Origin: JBLKSS01 sp047607725
GTDB taxonomy: Bacteria > Pseudomonadota > Gammaproteobacteria > Enterobacterales > Enterobacteriaceae
Assembly (NCBI RefSeq): GCF_047607725.1
Contig: NZ_JBLKSS010000095.1
Coordinates: forward strand, 1 to 12,587
DNA: 12,587 bases
Direction: 5' to 3'
Shown here: positions 6,346-12,587 of the stretch, in pieces
How positions within the stretch are numbered: the stretch's first letter is position 1
Layout: each line of letters opens with the position of its first letter
The notes under the pieces: generated by a model
Databases searched by the model: none
Seen by the model: the letters and a program-made list of their open reading frames with translations, nothing else
Told to the model about the DNA's origin: nothing
Position numbers and translations under genes: made by a program

Positions 6346-7782
6346 TCAATGAATGAGAAACAGCGTCGCCAGGCCGAGAAAAATAAAGAAACCGCCGGTA
6401 TCAGTAATGGCGGTAATCATCACGCTCGAGCCTACCGCCGGATCGTGGCCGATGCGGATCATCAACAGCGGTATCAACACGCCCATCAGCGCCGCCAGCA
6501 GCAAATTAAGCAGCATCGCCAGCATCATCACGCCGCCGAGACCGGCTTCGCCGTACAACAGCCAGGTGACGATTCCCATGATACCGCCCCAAACCAGACC
6601 GTTGATGACCGCCACGCCCAGTTCGCGCAGAATGAGAAAGCCGGCATTGCCTTTTTCCAACTGATGCAGCGCCGCCGCGCGCACGATCATGGTAATGGTC
6701 TGATTACCGGTATTGCCGCCGATACCGGCGACGATGGGCATCAGCGCCGCCAGCGATACCAACTGGGCAATGGTGCCGTCGAACAGGCCAATGACGCGCG
6801 AGGCGATGAACGCGGTGCAGAGGTTCACCGCCAGCCAGGTCCAGCGGGTGCGCACCGCTTTACGTACCGGCGCGAAGATATCTTCCTCCGGGCTGATTCC
6901 TCCCAACCGGCGAAGATTGCTGTCGCTCTCTTCAAAGTAGAGATCAACCATCTGTTCAATACTCAACCGGCCCATCAGCTTGCCTTTACTGTCGATAACC
7001 GGAGCGGTGATCATATCGTAACGTTCAAAGGCGCTGGCGGCCTCTTCGGCGCGATCATCGGGGTGAAAGGTGGTGGGATGCGCGTCCATCACCTCGCTCA
7101 CCCGCCGGTTGAGCGGATTAAGCAGTAGCGCGGACAGGGTCAGTTCACCGACCAGGGTGTTATGCCGGTCGACGACGAAGAGTTTGTCGCTGTTTTCCGG
7201 TAGCTTTTTGCGCCAGCGCAGCCAGCGCTGTACCGTGGTCAGCGTGACATCGGAACGGACCGTCGCCAGTTCAAAATCCATATGGTGACCGACACTGTCC
7301 CGGTCGAAATGCATCATTTCGCGCACCTGGGCGCGGCGATGCGGTTCGAGGGCGGTCAGCACGCGGCCGACCAGATCCCGCGGCAGGTAGCGGGCCAGAT
7401 AGGCTTGCTCGTCCACGTCTAGCGGGCTGATGGCCTGCAGAATATCGTGGTTGGACATCTCGGCGATAAGGCTTTCCCAGACGTTCTCCGAGGCTTCCAC
7501 CAAAGTTTTGCCGCGCTTATTGTTGTCCACCAGCCGCCAAAGCGCCAGGCGCTCGTCGTGGGGCAGGCTTTCCAGCAGATCCGCCAGATCCGCGGCGTGA
7601 AATTGGTGCACAATCGCTACCAGTTCGGCGGTTTGATCCAACAGATGGCGGTTATCGCCGACCGGCTCTCGCGTGGGACGGTTGAGGATACTGTCGATAA
7701 GCGGACGGTTTGCCAGTAAAACGCTTAAGGTCTGGCGCCGTAGTTCGGCGAGTTGCGGGGCCTGATGTTTTACGGCTGGCAT
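6346..7782 (-). CDS. mgtE: Magnesium channel/transporter MgtE
   Basis: MgtE is an inner-membrane Mg2+ channel gated by its cytoplasmic domains. The 478-residue product has the normal layout: an N-terminal helical domain (about 20-170), two CBS domains (about 175-290), a linking helix, then five membrane segments from about 313 to the end. The signature PIVAGIGGNTGNQ is at 349-361, and the conserved pore Asp is Asp461 in ITDTGGFF. No lesion is visible. Start: the ATG at 7782 follows AGGGAA. It lies 126 bp after yfgG in the same direction and may share its promoter; a TTGACA at 7859-7854 could be a separate -35 box, but I see no good -10. No Mg2+ riboswitch was recognised. A complete gene among broken neighbours suggests it is still needed. 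Confidence 0.97.
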   Translation of the reverse strand: MPAVKHQAPQLAELRRQTLSVLLANRPLIDSILNRPTREPVGDNRHLLDQTAELVAIVHQFHAADLADLLESLPHDERLALWRLVDNNKRGKTLVEASENVWESLIAEMSNHDILQAISPLDVDEQAYLARYLPRDLVGRVLTALEPHRRAQVREMMHFDRDSVGHHMDFELATVRSDVTLTTVQRWLRWRKKLPENSDKLFVVDRHNTLVGELTLSALLLNPLNRRVSEVMDAHPTTFHPDDRAEEAASAFERYDMITAPVIDSKGKLMGRLSIEQMVDLYFEESDSNLRRLGGISPEEDIFAPVRKAVRTRWTWLAVNLCTAFIASRVIGLFDGTIAQLVSLAALMPIVAGIGGNTGNQTITMIVRAAALHQLEKGNAGFLILRELGVAVINGLVWGGIMGIVTWLLYGEAGLGGVMMLAMLLNLLLAALMGVLIPLLMIRIGHDPAVGSSVMITAITDTGGFFIFLGLATLFLIH

Positions 7783-7908
7783 AATTTCCCTGTTCCCTCC
7801 CGGCTGCTCGGACGATAAAGAGTGACGCTTACTCAGTAAAGATAGCTTAATTCTGTCAAAAGAAAGTAGATTTGTCGCGATTTGCCCGCTATTAGGCGAT
7901 GAGAGCGT

Positions 7909-8103
7909 TCAGGGACGCTCTGGCGGCGGCGTGGGCTTAACGGTCTGTTCCGCCGGCGTGACGCGTTTATTTTGATGATGATGCCAGGCGCCCACCGTAG
8001 CATAGAGCAGGCGGCCTAAGAGAATGATAAAACTGATAAGCACTATCCAGCGGGTCATGCGCCCGGTGGTGGGTCGTTTTCGCATGCGAAATGCCGCTTT
8101 CAC
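7909..8103 (-). CDS. yfgG: YfgG, small single-span membrane protein (DUF2633-like)
   Basis: The 64-residue product has a basic N-terminus (MRKRPTTGRMTR), one membrane span (WIVLISFIILLGRLLYATVGAW, about residues 19-40) and a short His- then Pro-rich tail. It closely resembles E. coli YfgG, encoded near ppk-ppx there too, which supports the call. Its function is not established. Two starts are possible: GTG at 8103, about eight bases after AGAGG, or ATG at 8088, which begins MRKR. A promoter at 8150-8179 allows either. A 7-bp stem (7902-7908 with 7915-7921) straddles the stop codon but has no T run. Confidence 0.85.
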   Translation of the reverse strand: MKAAFRMRKRPTTGRMTRWIVLISFIILLGRLLYATVGAWHHHQNKRVTPAEQTVKPTPPPERP

Positions 8104-8149
8104 AGGGTTGGCCTCTTACGGGCGGAGGCAGAAACGGGTTTAAGGGCCG

Positions 8150-8179
8150 ATTGTAGAGCATAAGCCGGCGCCGTTTCAA
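8150..8179 (-). promoter_or_regulatory. Candidate sigma70 promoter for yfgG (and perhaps mgtE)
   Basis: On the minus strand TTGAAA (8179-8174) and TACAAT (8155-8150) lie 18 bases apart; each matches the consensus at five of six positions. Transcription would start near 8143, about 40 bases before the yfgG GTG. It sits just after the hairpin that follows ppx, so it looks like the start of a new transcript. Confidence 0.6.
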
Positions 8180-8215
8180 GGACACCGCCCCGTGGCGACG
8201 GGCTCGGCGGCGCTA

Positions 8216-8249
8216 CGGTCGGCCGTTGCCAGGGCGCAACGGCCGACCG
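8216..8249 (-). terminator. Perfect 14-bp hairpin after ppx
   Basis: CGGTCGGCCGTTGC (8216-8229) and GCAACGGCCGACCG (8236-8249) are exact reverse complements around a six-base loop. The hairpin lies 93 bp after the ppx stop and before the yfgG promoter, a natural place to end the ppk-ppx transcript. There is no T run on either side, so classical intrinsic termination is not assured. The rest of 8104-8342 holds only the promoter. Confidence 0.5.
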
Positions 8250-8342
8250 ACGCACAAAGGGAAGCCTTGGCCAGCATGGGAACGGGAACGCCTGCGGGCG
8301 CCAAAGCGCTATCGCCAGCCCGTTGCCCGCAGAGTTCCCGGC

Positions 8343-9890
8343 TCACGACGGCGTTACCGCGTCAGCGACGGTGTCTGCTTCCTCAACCCGCAAACACCAG
8401 CCGGGGATATCCGCCCAATAAGCCTCACGCTCCAGATCCAACTGCACCAAGTTGTTTTGAGCGAAGAAGCCGGGGGGAAACGTCAGTGTCCAGTGGTTAG
8501 CCTGGGTAGTAAGCTGCACCGTCACCGGTGAGGTGGCCTGACGCTGGTTATTAAGCAGCACGCCGAGGCGCAGCAGCTGCAGACAAGGCAAAAAATGCTT
8601 TTTCCTGAAGAGGTTGAAGCGGGGTAGATCGTCTATTTTGATCGCTTTGCGATGATAGCGCACCAGCGTCGCCAGCAGCAGTTGCTGCTCTTGATTAAAG
8701 CCGGGCATGTTGCTCTGCTGCAAAATATAGGCCGAATGGCGCTGCATACCGCTGTGGTTGATCCCCAGACCCACCTCATGCAGTTGTGCGGCCCATTTCA
8801 GCAGCGCCGCAAGCTGCGGATGTTCAAGCGCGGCGTTTTGCGCGCGCCATTGCTGATAAAGCGCGTCGGTGGTTTCCAACACCCGCCGGGCCTGATCGCT
8901 GTCGATATTGTAATGCTCCGCCAGGCTTTTCGCGGTGCGCATGCGAATATCCTGATGACGAAACCGGCCTTCCATTTCATACAGCACGCCCTCACGCAGG
9001 GCGCAGTCAGACAGTTTGAGTTCCTTGATAGCCAGGGCATCCATGACGCCACACAGAATGGCCAGCCCTGGGACAAAAACCTCTTTACGCTCATCGGATA
9101 AACCCGGCAGGCTGAGCGCGGAGAAATGCGTGAACTGCAGAACCTGTTCACACAGCGTTTCCAGCCGCTCAGGCGTGATCAGGCCGTCTTTGGCGCCCAT
9201 CTCGGTTAACACTTCGCAGGCCGCCTTAAAGGTGCCGGAAGCGCCGAGCGCCACCTGCCAACCCATAATGCGGTATTGCCAGGCCAGCGTCTCGAGTTTT
9301 TGCGCCGCCGCCAGCTGCGCGCGGCGGAAATTGGCCGGACTTATCTCGCCGCCAGGGAAAAATAGGTGGCCAAAGCTGATGCAGCCCATGCGGCGGCTTT
9401 CCACCAGCAGCGGCTCGAAATTTTCGCCGATGAGCAATTCGGTGGAGCCGCCGCCGATATCAATCACCAGCTTGCGGCCCTTTTCCGCCTGGGTGTGCTC
9501 GACGCCCATAAAAATCAGCCGCGCCTCTTCATGGCCGGAAATGATCTCGATCGGGTAGGGGATCACCTCCGCCGCCCGATCAAGAAACTCCTGCGCATTG
9601 ACCGCTTCGCGCAAAGCATGGGTGCCGACGATCATCACCCGCCGCGGCGAAAAGCCCTGCAGGCGTTCGGCGAACAGGGCCAGGCAGCCCAGGCCGCGTT
9701 CCATCGCCTCTTCGCTCAGGCGGTGATCGTCGTCCAGGCCGTCGGCCAAATGCACGCGCTGTTTCAGGCGGCTAAGTACCTGCATGGCGCCGTTGACCAC
9801 GCGCGCCACCACCATATGAAAACTGTTGGAGCCAAGATCGATGGCGGTGAATTCTTCCGGCCTGGGTGTGGTCGTCGATGTTAAGGGCAT
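8343..9890 (-). CDS. ppx: Exopolyphosphatase Ppx
   Basis: Ppx removes terminal phosphates from polyphosphate chains. The 515-residue product (E. coli Ppx: 513) belongs to the ASKHA-fold Ppx/GppA family: phosphate loop IDLGSNSFHMVV (17-28), Glu121 in ISGHEEARLIF at the catalytic position, second phosphate loop DIGGGSTELLIG (144-155), and a C-terminal HD-like helical region with LHEVGLGINHSGMQRHSAYIL, the ending typical of Ppx rather than the shorter form. No lesion is visible. The ATG lies three bases after the ppk stop, with GGAGAGCAGGA in the end of ppk serving as ribosome site, so the two are one operon and probably translationally coupled. Confidence 0.97.
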   Translation of the reverse strand: MPLTSTTTPRPEEFTAIDLGSNSFHMVVARVVNGAMQVLSRLKQRVHLADGLDDDHRLSEEAMERGLGCLALFAERLQGFSPRRVMIVGTHALREAVNAQEFLDRAAEVIPYPIEIISGHEEARLIFMGVEHTQAEKGRKLVIDIGGGSTELLIGENFEPLLVESRRMGCISFGHLFFPGGEISPANFRRAQLAAAQKLETLAWQYRIMGWQVALGASGTFKAACEVLTEMGAKDGLITPERLETLCEQVLQFTHFSALSLPGLSDERKEVFVPGLAILCGVMDALAIKELKLSDCALREGVLYEMEGRFRHQDIRMRTAKSLAEHYNIDSDQARRVLETTDALYQQWRAQNAALEHPQLAALLKWAAQLHEVGLGINHSGMQRHSAYILQQSNMPGFNQEQQLLLATLVRYHRKAIKIDDLPRFNLFRKKHFLPCLQLLRLGVLLNNQRQATSPVTVQLTTQANHWTLTFPPGFFAQNNLVQLDLEREAYWADIPGWCLRVEEADTVADAVTPS

Positions 9891-9893
9891 AAA

Positions 9894-11963
9894 TTAGTCC
9901 TGCTCTCCGGCGTTTTCCAATTGTTTGATATAGTCATAAATGGCCATTTGCGCGCGCACTTTACGGCGGTTGCCGTGTGGAACATAATAGTTGTTCAGAT
10001 CGGCATCGATATATCGGGCTTTAACGGTATCGCTGAACAAAAGCGCCAGGATATCCAGCACCTGCTGTTTCAATCGCGGATCCAGCAACGCCACGCCTAC
10101 TTCAATGCGGTAATCAATATTGCGGGTCATCCAGTCGGCGGAAGAGAGAAACACCTTTTTATCACCGCCGTTCTCGAACACATAGACCCGATCGTGCTCC
10201 AGGAAACGGTCCACGATACTGGTCACCTGGATATTATTGCTGATGCCCGGCAAATCCGGAATAAGTGAACACATCCCCCGCACCAGGATGCGGATGTTCA
10301 CCCCCACGCCGGAAGCGGCATAGAGACGATCGATCAACCCCTGATCGACCAGATTGTTTACCTTAAGGGTGATTTCCGCCGCTTCGCCCGCCAGCGCATT
10401 CGCGATCTCCTGATCGATCATTTGATACAGCATATGGCGCGAATTTTGCGGCGACACCATCAAATAGTCGAATTTAACCGGGCGGTAAGGGTTCTCGATA
10501 AAATTGAACACGCGCCGCACTTCATTGGTGATGCGCGCATCAGACGTCAGCAAGGAATAGTCGGTATATAAGCGCGCGGTTTTCTCGTTGAAATTGCCGG
10601 TGCCGATATGGGCGTAGCGCACGATATCGTCGCCCTCGCGGCGGGAGATAAGAAACAGCTTGGCGTGTATTTTCAGCCCCGGCGCCGAGAAAATGACGTG
10701 CACCCCGGCCTCGGTAAGCCGCTTGGCCCAGTGAATATTCGCCTCTTCGTCGAAGCGGGCCTGCAGCTCTACCACCACGGTCACTTTTTTACCGTTATGG
10801 GCGGCGTGGATCATCGCGTCGATAATATGCGAGTACTTGGCGACCCGGTAAATATTGATTTTAACCGACAGCACATTGGGATCGAACGACGCCTGACGCA
10901 GCAGTTCCAGCACATGGCTGAAGGTGTGGTAGGGGAAATAGAGCAGGATATCATGGTGGCGAATGGCGTCGAACGCGTTGCGGAATTTATCGAACCAAAC
11001 GTGGCGCAAACGCGGCAGCGGCCGGTTGACCAGATTGGCTTTGCCGACGTTGGGGAAGCTGATGAAGTCCTTGAAATTGTGATAACGGCCGCCCGGGATG
11101 ACCGAATCGTAGGAGGAGATGCCAAGTTTGGACTTAAGCAGCTCCACCATGGCTTTTGGCATATCCCGCTGATAAACAAAACGGACCGGCTCCGCGGTCA
11201 GCCGCTGCTTCAGGCTGGAGGACATCAGTTCCAGCAGGCTCGATTCCATCTCGGTGACCAAATCGTATTCGGCATCGCGCGTCATTTTCATTGAATAGGT
11301 GTTAAGCATGTCGTAATCGAAGAAACCGGTGAAAATATCATCCAGGCAATAACGCAGAATATTGTCCAACAGGATCATCGGCCGGCGCCGGCGGGGGGAT
11401 TCGGCCGGCAGATTGATAAAGCGCGGCACCTTATCGGAGGGGATTTCAAGCAGGGCGTAGCGCAACGTCTGCCCTTGAATAATCTCTACCGCCAAATAGG
11501 TGTAATCATCTTTCAGAAACCGCACCAGATTAGTATCGTGCTGGATGAGAATGGGCGTTATATGCTGGCGCAGCTGTTGTTTAAAGTATTGCCGCAACCA
11601 GTCTTGCTGGCGAGGGGAGAGTTGGCGTTCGTTGATGAGGAAGATCTGATTGCGCGCCATCTCCAGCAGCAGGTCGTTGTAAAGATTATCAAATTCCTGC
11701 TCGGCGTTGAGCACCTTAGCCTGGATGCGATTAAGCAAATGGCGTGAGGCGCCTCGGGTGCCCTGTTCTTCACTTATTAGAATACGCCGTTTCAGCTCCG
11801 CGAAACGGACTTTGTAAAACTCATCCAGATTATTGGAATAAATGCCCAGAAATCGCATGCGTTCTATCAACGGATTGCTTTTATCGGCGGCTTCCTGCAA
11901 TACCCGTTCATTGAAAGACAACCAGCTTAATTCTTTCTCTATATAGAGCTTTTTCTGACCCAT
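9894..11963 (-). CDS. ppk: Polyphosphate kinase Ppk1
   Basis: Ppk1 reversibly moves the terminal phosphate of ATP onto polyphosphate, at the membrane as a tetramer. The 689-residue product is collinear with E. coli Ppk (688) from MGQKKLYIEKELSWLSFNER through PGGRYHNFKDF and the two phospholipase-D-like catalytic halves: LKIHAKLFLI with the phosphorylated His433 (E. coli 435), GTGNFNEKTARLYTD, and FLEHDRVYVFENGGD with His590 (E. coli 592). Two residues appear to be missing at WFDK-FRN (about 325), which explains the numbering offset. Start: the ATG at 11963 follows GGAG by five bases and gives the family MGQ start; a GTG two codons upstream lies too close to the GGAG to be likely. It is the first gene of the ppk-ppx operon. 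Confidence 0.97.
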   Translation of the reverse strand: MGQKKLYIEKELSWLSFNERVLQEAADKSNPLIERMRFLGIYSNNLDEFYKVRFAELKRRILISEEQGTRGASRHLLNRIQAKVLNAEQEFDNLYNDLLLEMARNQIFLINERQLSPRQQDWLRQYFKQQLRQHITPILIQHDTNLVRFLKDDYTYLAVEIIQGQTLRYALLEIPSDKVPRFINLPAESPRRRRPMILLDNILRYCLDDIFTGFFDYDMLNTYSMKMTRDAEYDLVTEMESSLLELMSSSLKQRLTAEPVRFVYQRDMPKAMVELLKSKLGISSYDSVIPGGRYHNFKDFISFPNVGKANLVNRPLPRLRHVWFDKFRNAFDAIRHHDILLYFPYHTFSHVLELLRQASFDPNVLSVKINIYRVAKYSHIIDAMIHAAHNGKKVTVVVELQARFDEEANIHWAKRLTEAGVHVIFSAPGLKIHAKLFLISRREGDDIVRYAHIGTGNFNEKTARLYTDYSLLTSDARITNEVRRVFNFIENPYRPVKFDYLMVSPQNSRHMLYQMIDQEIANALAGEAAEITLKVNNLVDQGLIDRLYAASGVGVNIRILVRGMCSLIPDLPGISNNIQVTSIVDRFLEHDRVYVFENGGDKKVFLSSADWMTRNIDYRIEVGVALLDPRLKQQVLDILALLFSDTVKARYIDADLNNYYVPHGNRRKVRAQMAIYDYIKQLENAGEQD

Positions 11964-12010
11964 TTCCACTCCATTGATCTGTTCAGGAAGGGAAAATCCT
12001 GCGTTAAGCT

Positions 12011-12039
12011 ATTATCGTCTCCCGAGCGACAAAGTCCAA
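12011..12039 (-). promoter_or_regulatory. Candidate sigma70 promoter of ppk-ppx
   Basis: On the minus strand TTGGAC (12039-12034) and GATAAT (12016-12011) lie 17 bases apart, with the -10 box matching five of six positions. Transcription would start near 12004, about 40 bases before the ppk ATG. A further upstream stretch (CTGTAAGAAAATAAGATAAC, from 12089 down) vaguely resembles a Pho box but is too weak to call. Confidence 0.5.
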
Positions 12040-12147
12040 CATAACCCACAAACCCCCGCCGAAGATTGTTATCTTATTTTCTTACAGGCAACATAGGCTT
12101 TTCCCATTGTTTGGACCGCCCTTCTGGTCGCTGGCTAACCGAGGTCT

Positions 12148-12431
12148 ATGAGCCCAAAAAGGATTTCTCACATCCGCACAGCGGCGTCGCGTCGTGTCAT
12201 CGATCGACTGACACGTATTGTGATGAGTGGCGGCGGTTTGCTGGTGCTCTTAGCCCTATTGCTGATTTTTTGTTATCTGCTGAGGGTGGTGCTACCGTTA
12301 TTCCGCGCGCCGGCCCGTCGGCGTCGTCACGAATCTGGCCGCTTATTCCGCGCCGGCGGCGGGTGCCGAGCCGCCATTACCGTTAGCTGCGCAGAAGCCG
12401 CCTTCCGCCGCGCCGGTGCCTCTCTCCGCTG
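12148..12431 (+). pseudogene. N-terminal part of a PstC-like ABC permease, frameshifted and cut by IS66
   Basis: The ATG at 12148 (after GAGG) opens a basic N-terminus with RRVIDRLTRIVMSGGG, followed by one long membrane span (LLVLLALLLIFCYLLRVVLPLF, about 31-52). This is the start typical of the phosphate-transport permease relatives of PstC encoded divergently from ppk in Serratia- and Yersinia-like genomes (from memory). After PLFRAP the frame turns to arginine-rich nonsense, while the +1 frame stays open (PVGVVTNLAAYSAP, then an Ala/Pro-rich stretch) up to the IS66 end at 12432. A one-base insertion near 12300-12320 is the simplest reading. More than 80% of the usual 700-residue protein is absent here. 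The family call rests on one helix and synteny, so it is moderate. Confidence 0.6.
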
Positions 12432-12587
12432 GTAAGCGTACGCCCAAGCGCCGTATTGACAGTTATTCAGCAGGGATGGTGAGGTTCCACGGCAGGAGCT
12501 CTTTGATTTTGTTGATGGGATGATCCGCGATAATCGCCAGCACATGGTGCAGATACGCTTCCGGCTCCACGCCGTTCATTTTGCAAC
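12432..12587. mobile_element. IS66-family insertion sequence, one end
   Basis: GTAAGCGTACGCCCAAG starting at 12432 has the GTAAGCG opening typical of IS66 terminal inverted repeats. It is followed 14 bases later by the end of an IS66 transposase reading back from the window edge. The element continues beyond the window, so neither its other inverted repeat nor the 8-bp target duplication known for the family can be checked. It interrupts the permease gene. Confidence 0.8.
12463..12587 (-). CDS. tnpC: IS66 transposase (TnpC), C-terminal 40 residues
   Basis: The minus-strand frame enters at the window edge and runs CKMNGVEPEAYLHHVL, then IADHPINKIKELLPWNLTIPAE, stopping at TAA (12465-12463). 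C-K-x-N-x-V-x-P-x-A-x-L and the closing LLPWN are the well-known C-terminal signature of the IS66 DDE transposase. Only the last 40 codons are in the window, so intactness cannot be judged. Confidence 0.88.
   Translation of the reverse strand, partial: CKMNGVEPEAYLHHVLAIIADHPINKIKELLPWNLTIPAE

Noticed and set aside
6349..7128. 259-codon plus-strand open frame, Gln/His/Arg-rich
   Set aside because: It is exactly antisense to intact mgtE; the composition is what the reverse strand of a GC-rich membrane protein gives.
7783..7908. Mg2+-sensing leader or separate promoter before mgtE
   Set aside because: A perfect TTGACA is present at 7859-7854, but no good -10 box lies at the right distance, and no known Mg2+ leader structure was seen.
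7967..8185. 72-codon minus-strand frame overlapping yfgG
   Set aside because: It lies in another frame of yfgG and covers the yfgG promoter; YfgG itself matches a known family.
10608..11294. 228-codon plus-strand open frame
   Set aside because: Antisense shadow of ppk, with no ribosome site or recognisable motif.
12070..12089. Pho box upstream of ppk
   Set aside because: The stretch resembles the repeat only loosely and does not show two proper 7-bp copies at the right spacing.
12066..12386. 106-codon plus-strand frame overlapping the permease start
   Set aside because: It has no ribosome site and no familiar motif; the overlapping frame from 12148 has a clear membrane span and family-like start.
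1..12587. tRNA, rRNA, CRISPR array, phage defence or secondary-metabolite system
   Set aside because: No cloverleaf, regularly spaced repeat array or related protein was found on either strand.

Overview
The window looks like a piece of the chromosome of a gammaproteobacterial endosymbiont in the Enterobacterales, most like a Sodalis-type insect symbiont. The proteins resemble those of Klebsiella, Serratia, Yersinia and E. coli. Many genes are freshly broken by small indels or single stop codons, and insertion-sequence ends sit at both edges. The host assignment is an inference from gene content and decay pattern. All comparisons to known proteins are from memory, with no database search.

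Left part (1-3931, + strand): a wrecked urease operon in the order ureA-ureB-ureC-ureE-ureF-ureG. An IS21-like element end (TG...CA type, with repeated 16-bp terminal motifs) has replaced all of ureA except its last 11 codons and stop. ureB is open but carries a 7-bp tandem-repeat expansion. ureC has four frameshifts and two in-frame deletions. ureE is open but has apparently lost its ATG. ureF has a frameshifting insertion and a deletion of roughly 200 bases. ureG has one amber stop near its end. No ureD is visible. No functional urease can be made from this copy.

Middle part (3946-6263, - strand): a full-length Hsp70-like gene, yegD, converges on ureG. It has an unusual change in its ATP-phosphate loop. 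It is followed by a short-chain dehydrogenase gene (ygfF) broken by a single missing base.

Right part (6346-12039, - strand): a well-preserved block. ppk (polyphosphate kinase) and ppx (exopolyphosphatase) form a tight operon. A perfect 14-bp hairpin follows, then a good sigma70-type promoter, the small membrane protein yfgG, and the magnesium channel mgtE. Together these handle polyphosphate storage, phosphate release and Mg2+ uptake.

Right edge (12148-12587): divergent from ppk is the start of a PstC-like phosphate-transporter permease gene. It appears frameshifted and is then cut by an IS66-family element whose transposase C-terminus reaches the window edge.

I found no convincing new biological system. 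The interest lies in the detailed record of recent gene decay, the altered YegD active-site loop, the hairpins, and the contrast between broken and conserved blocks.
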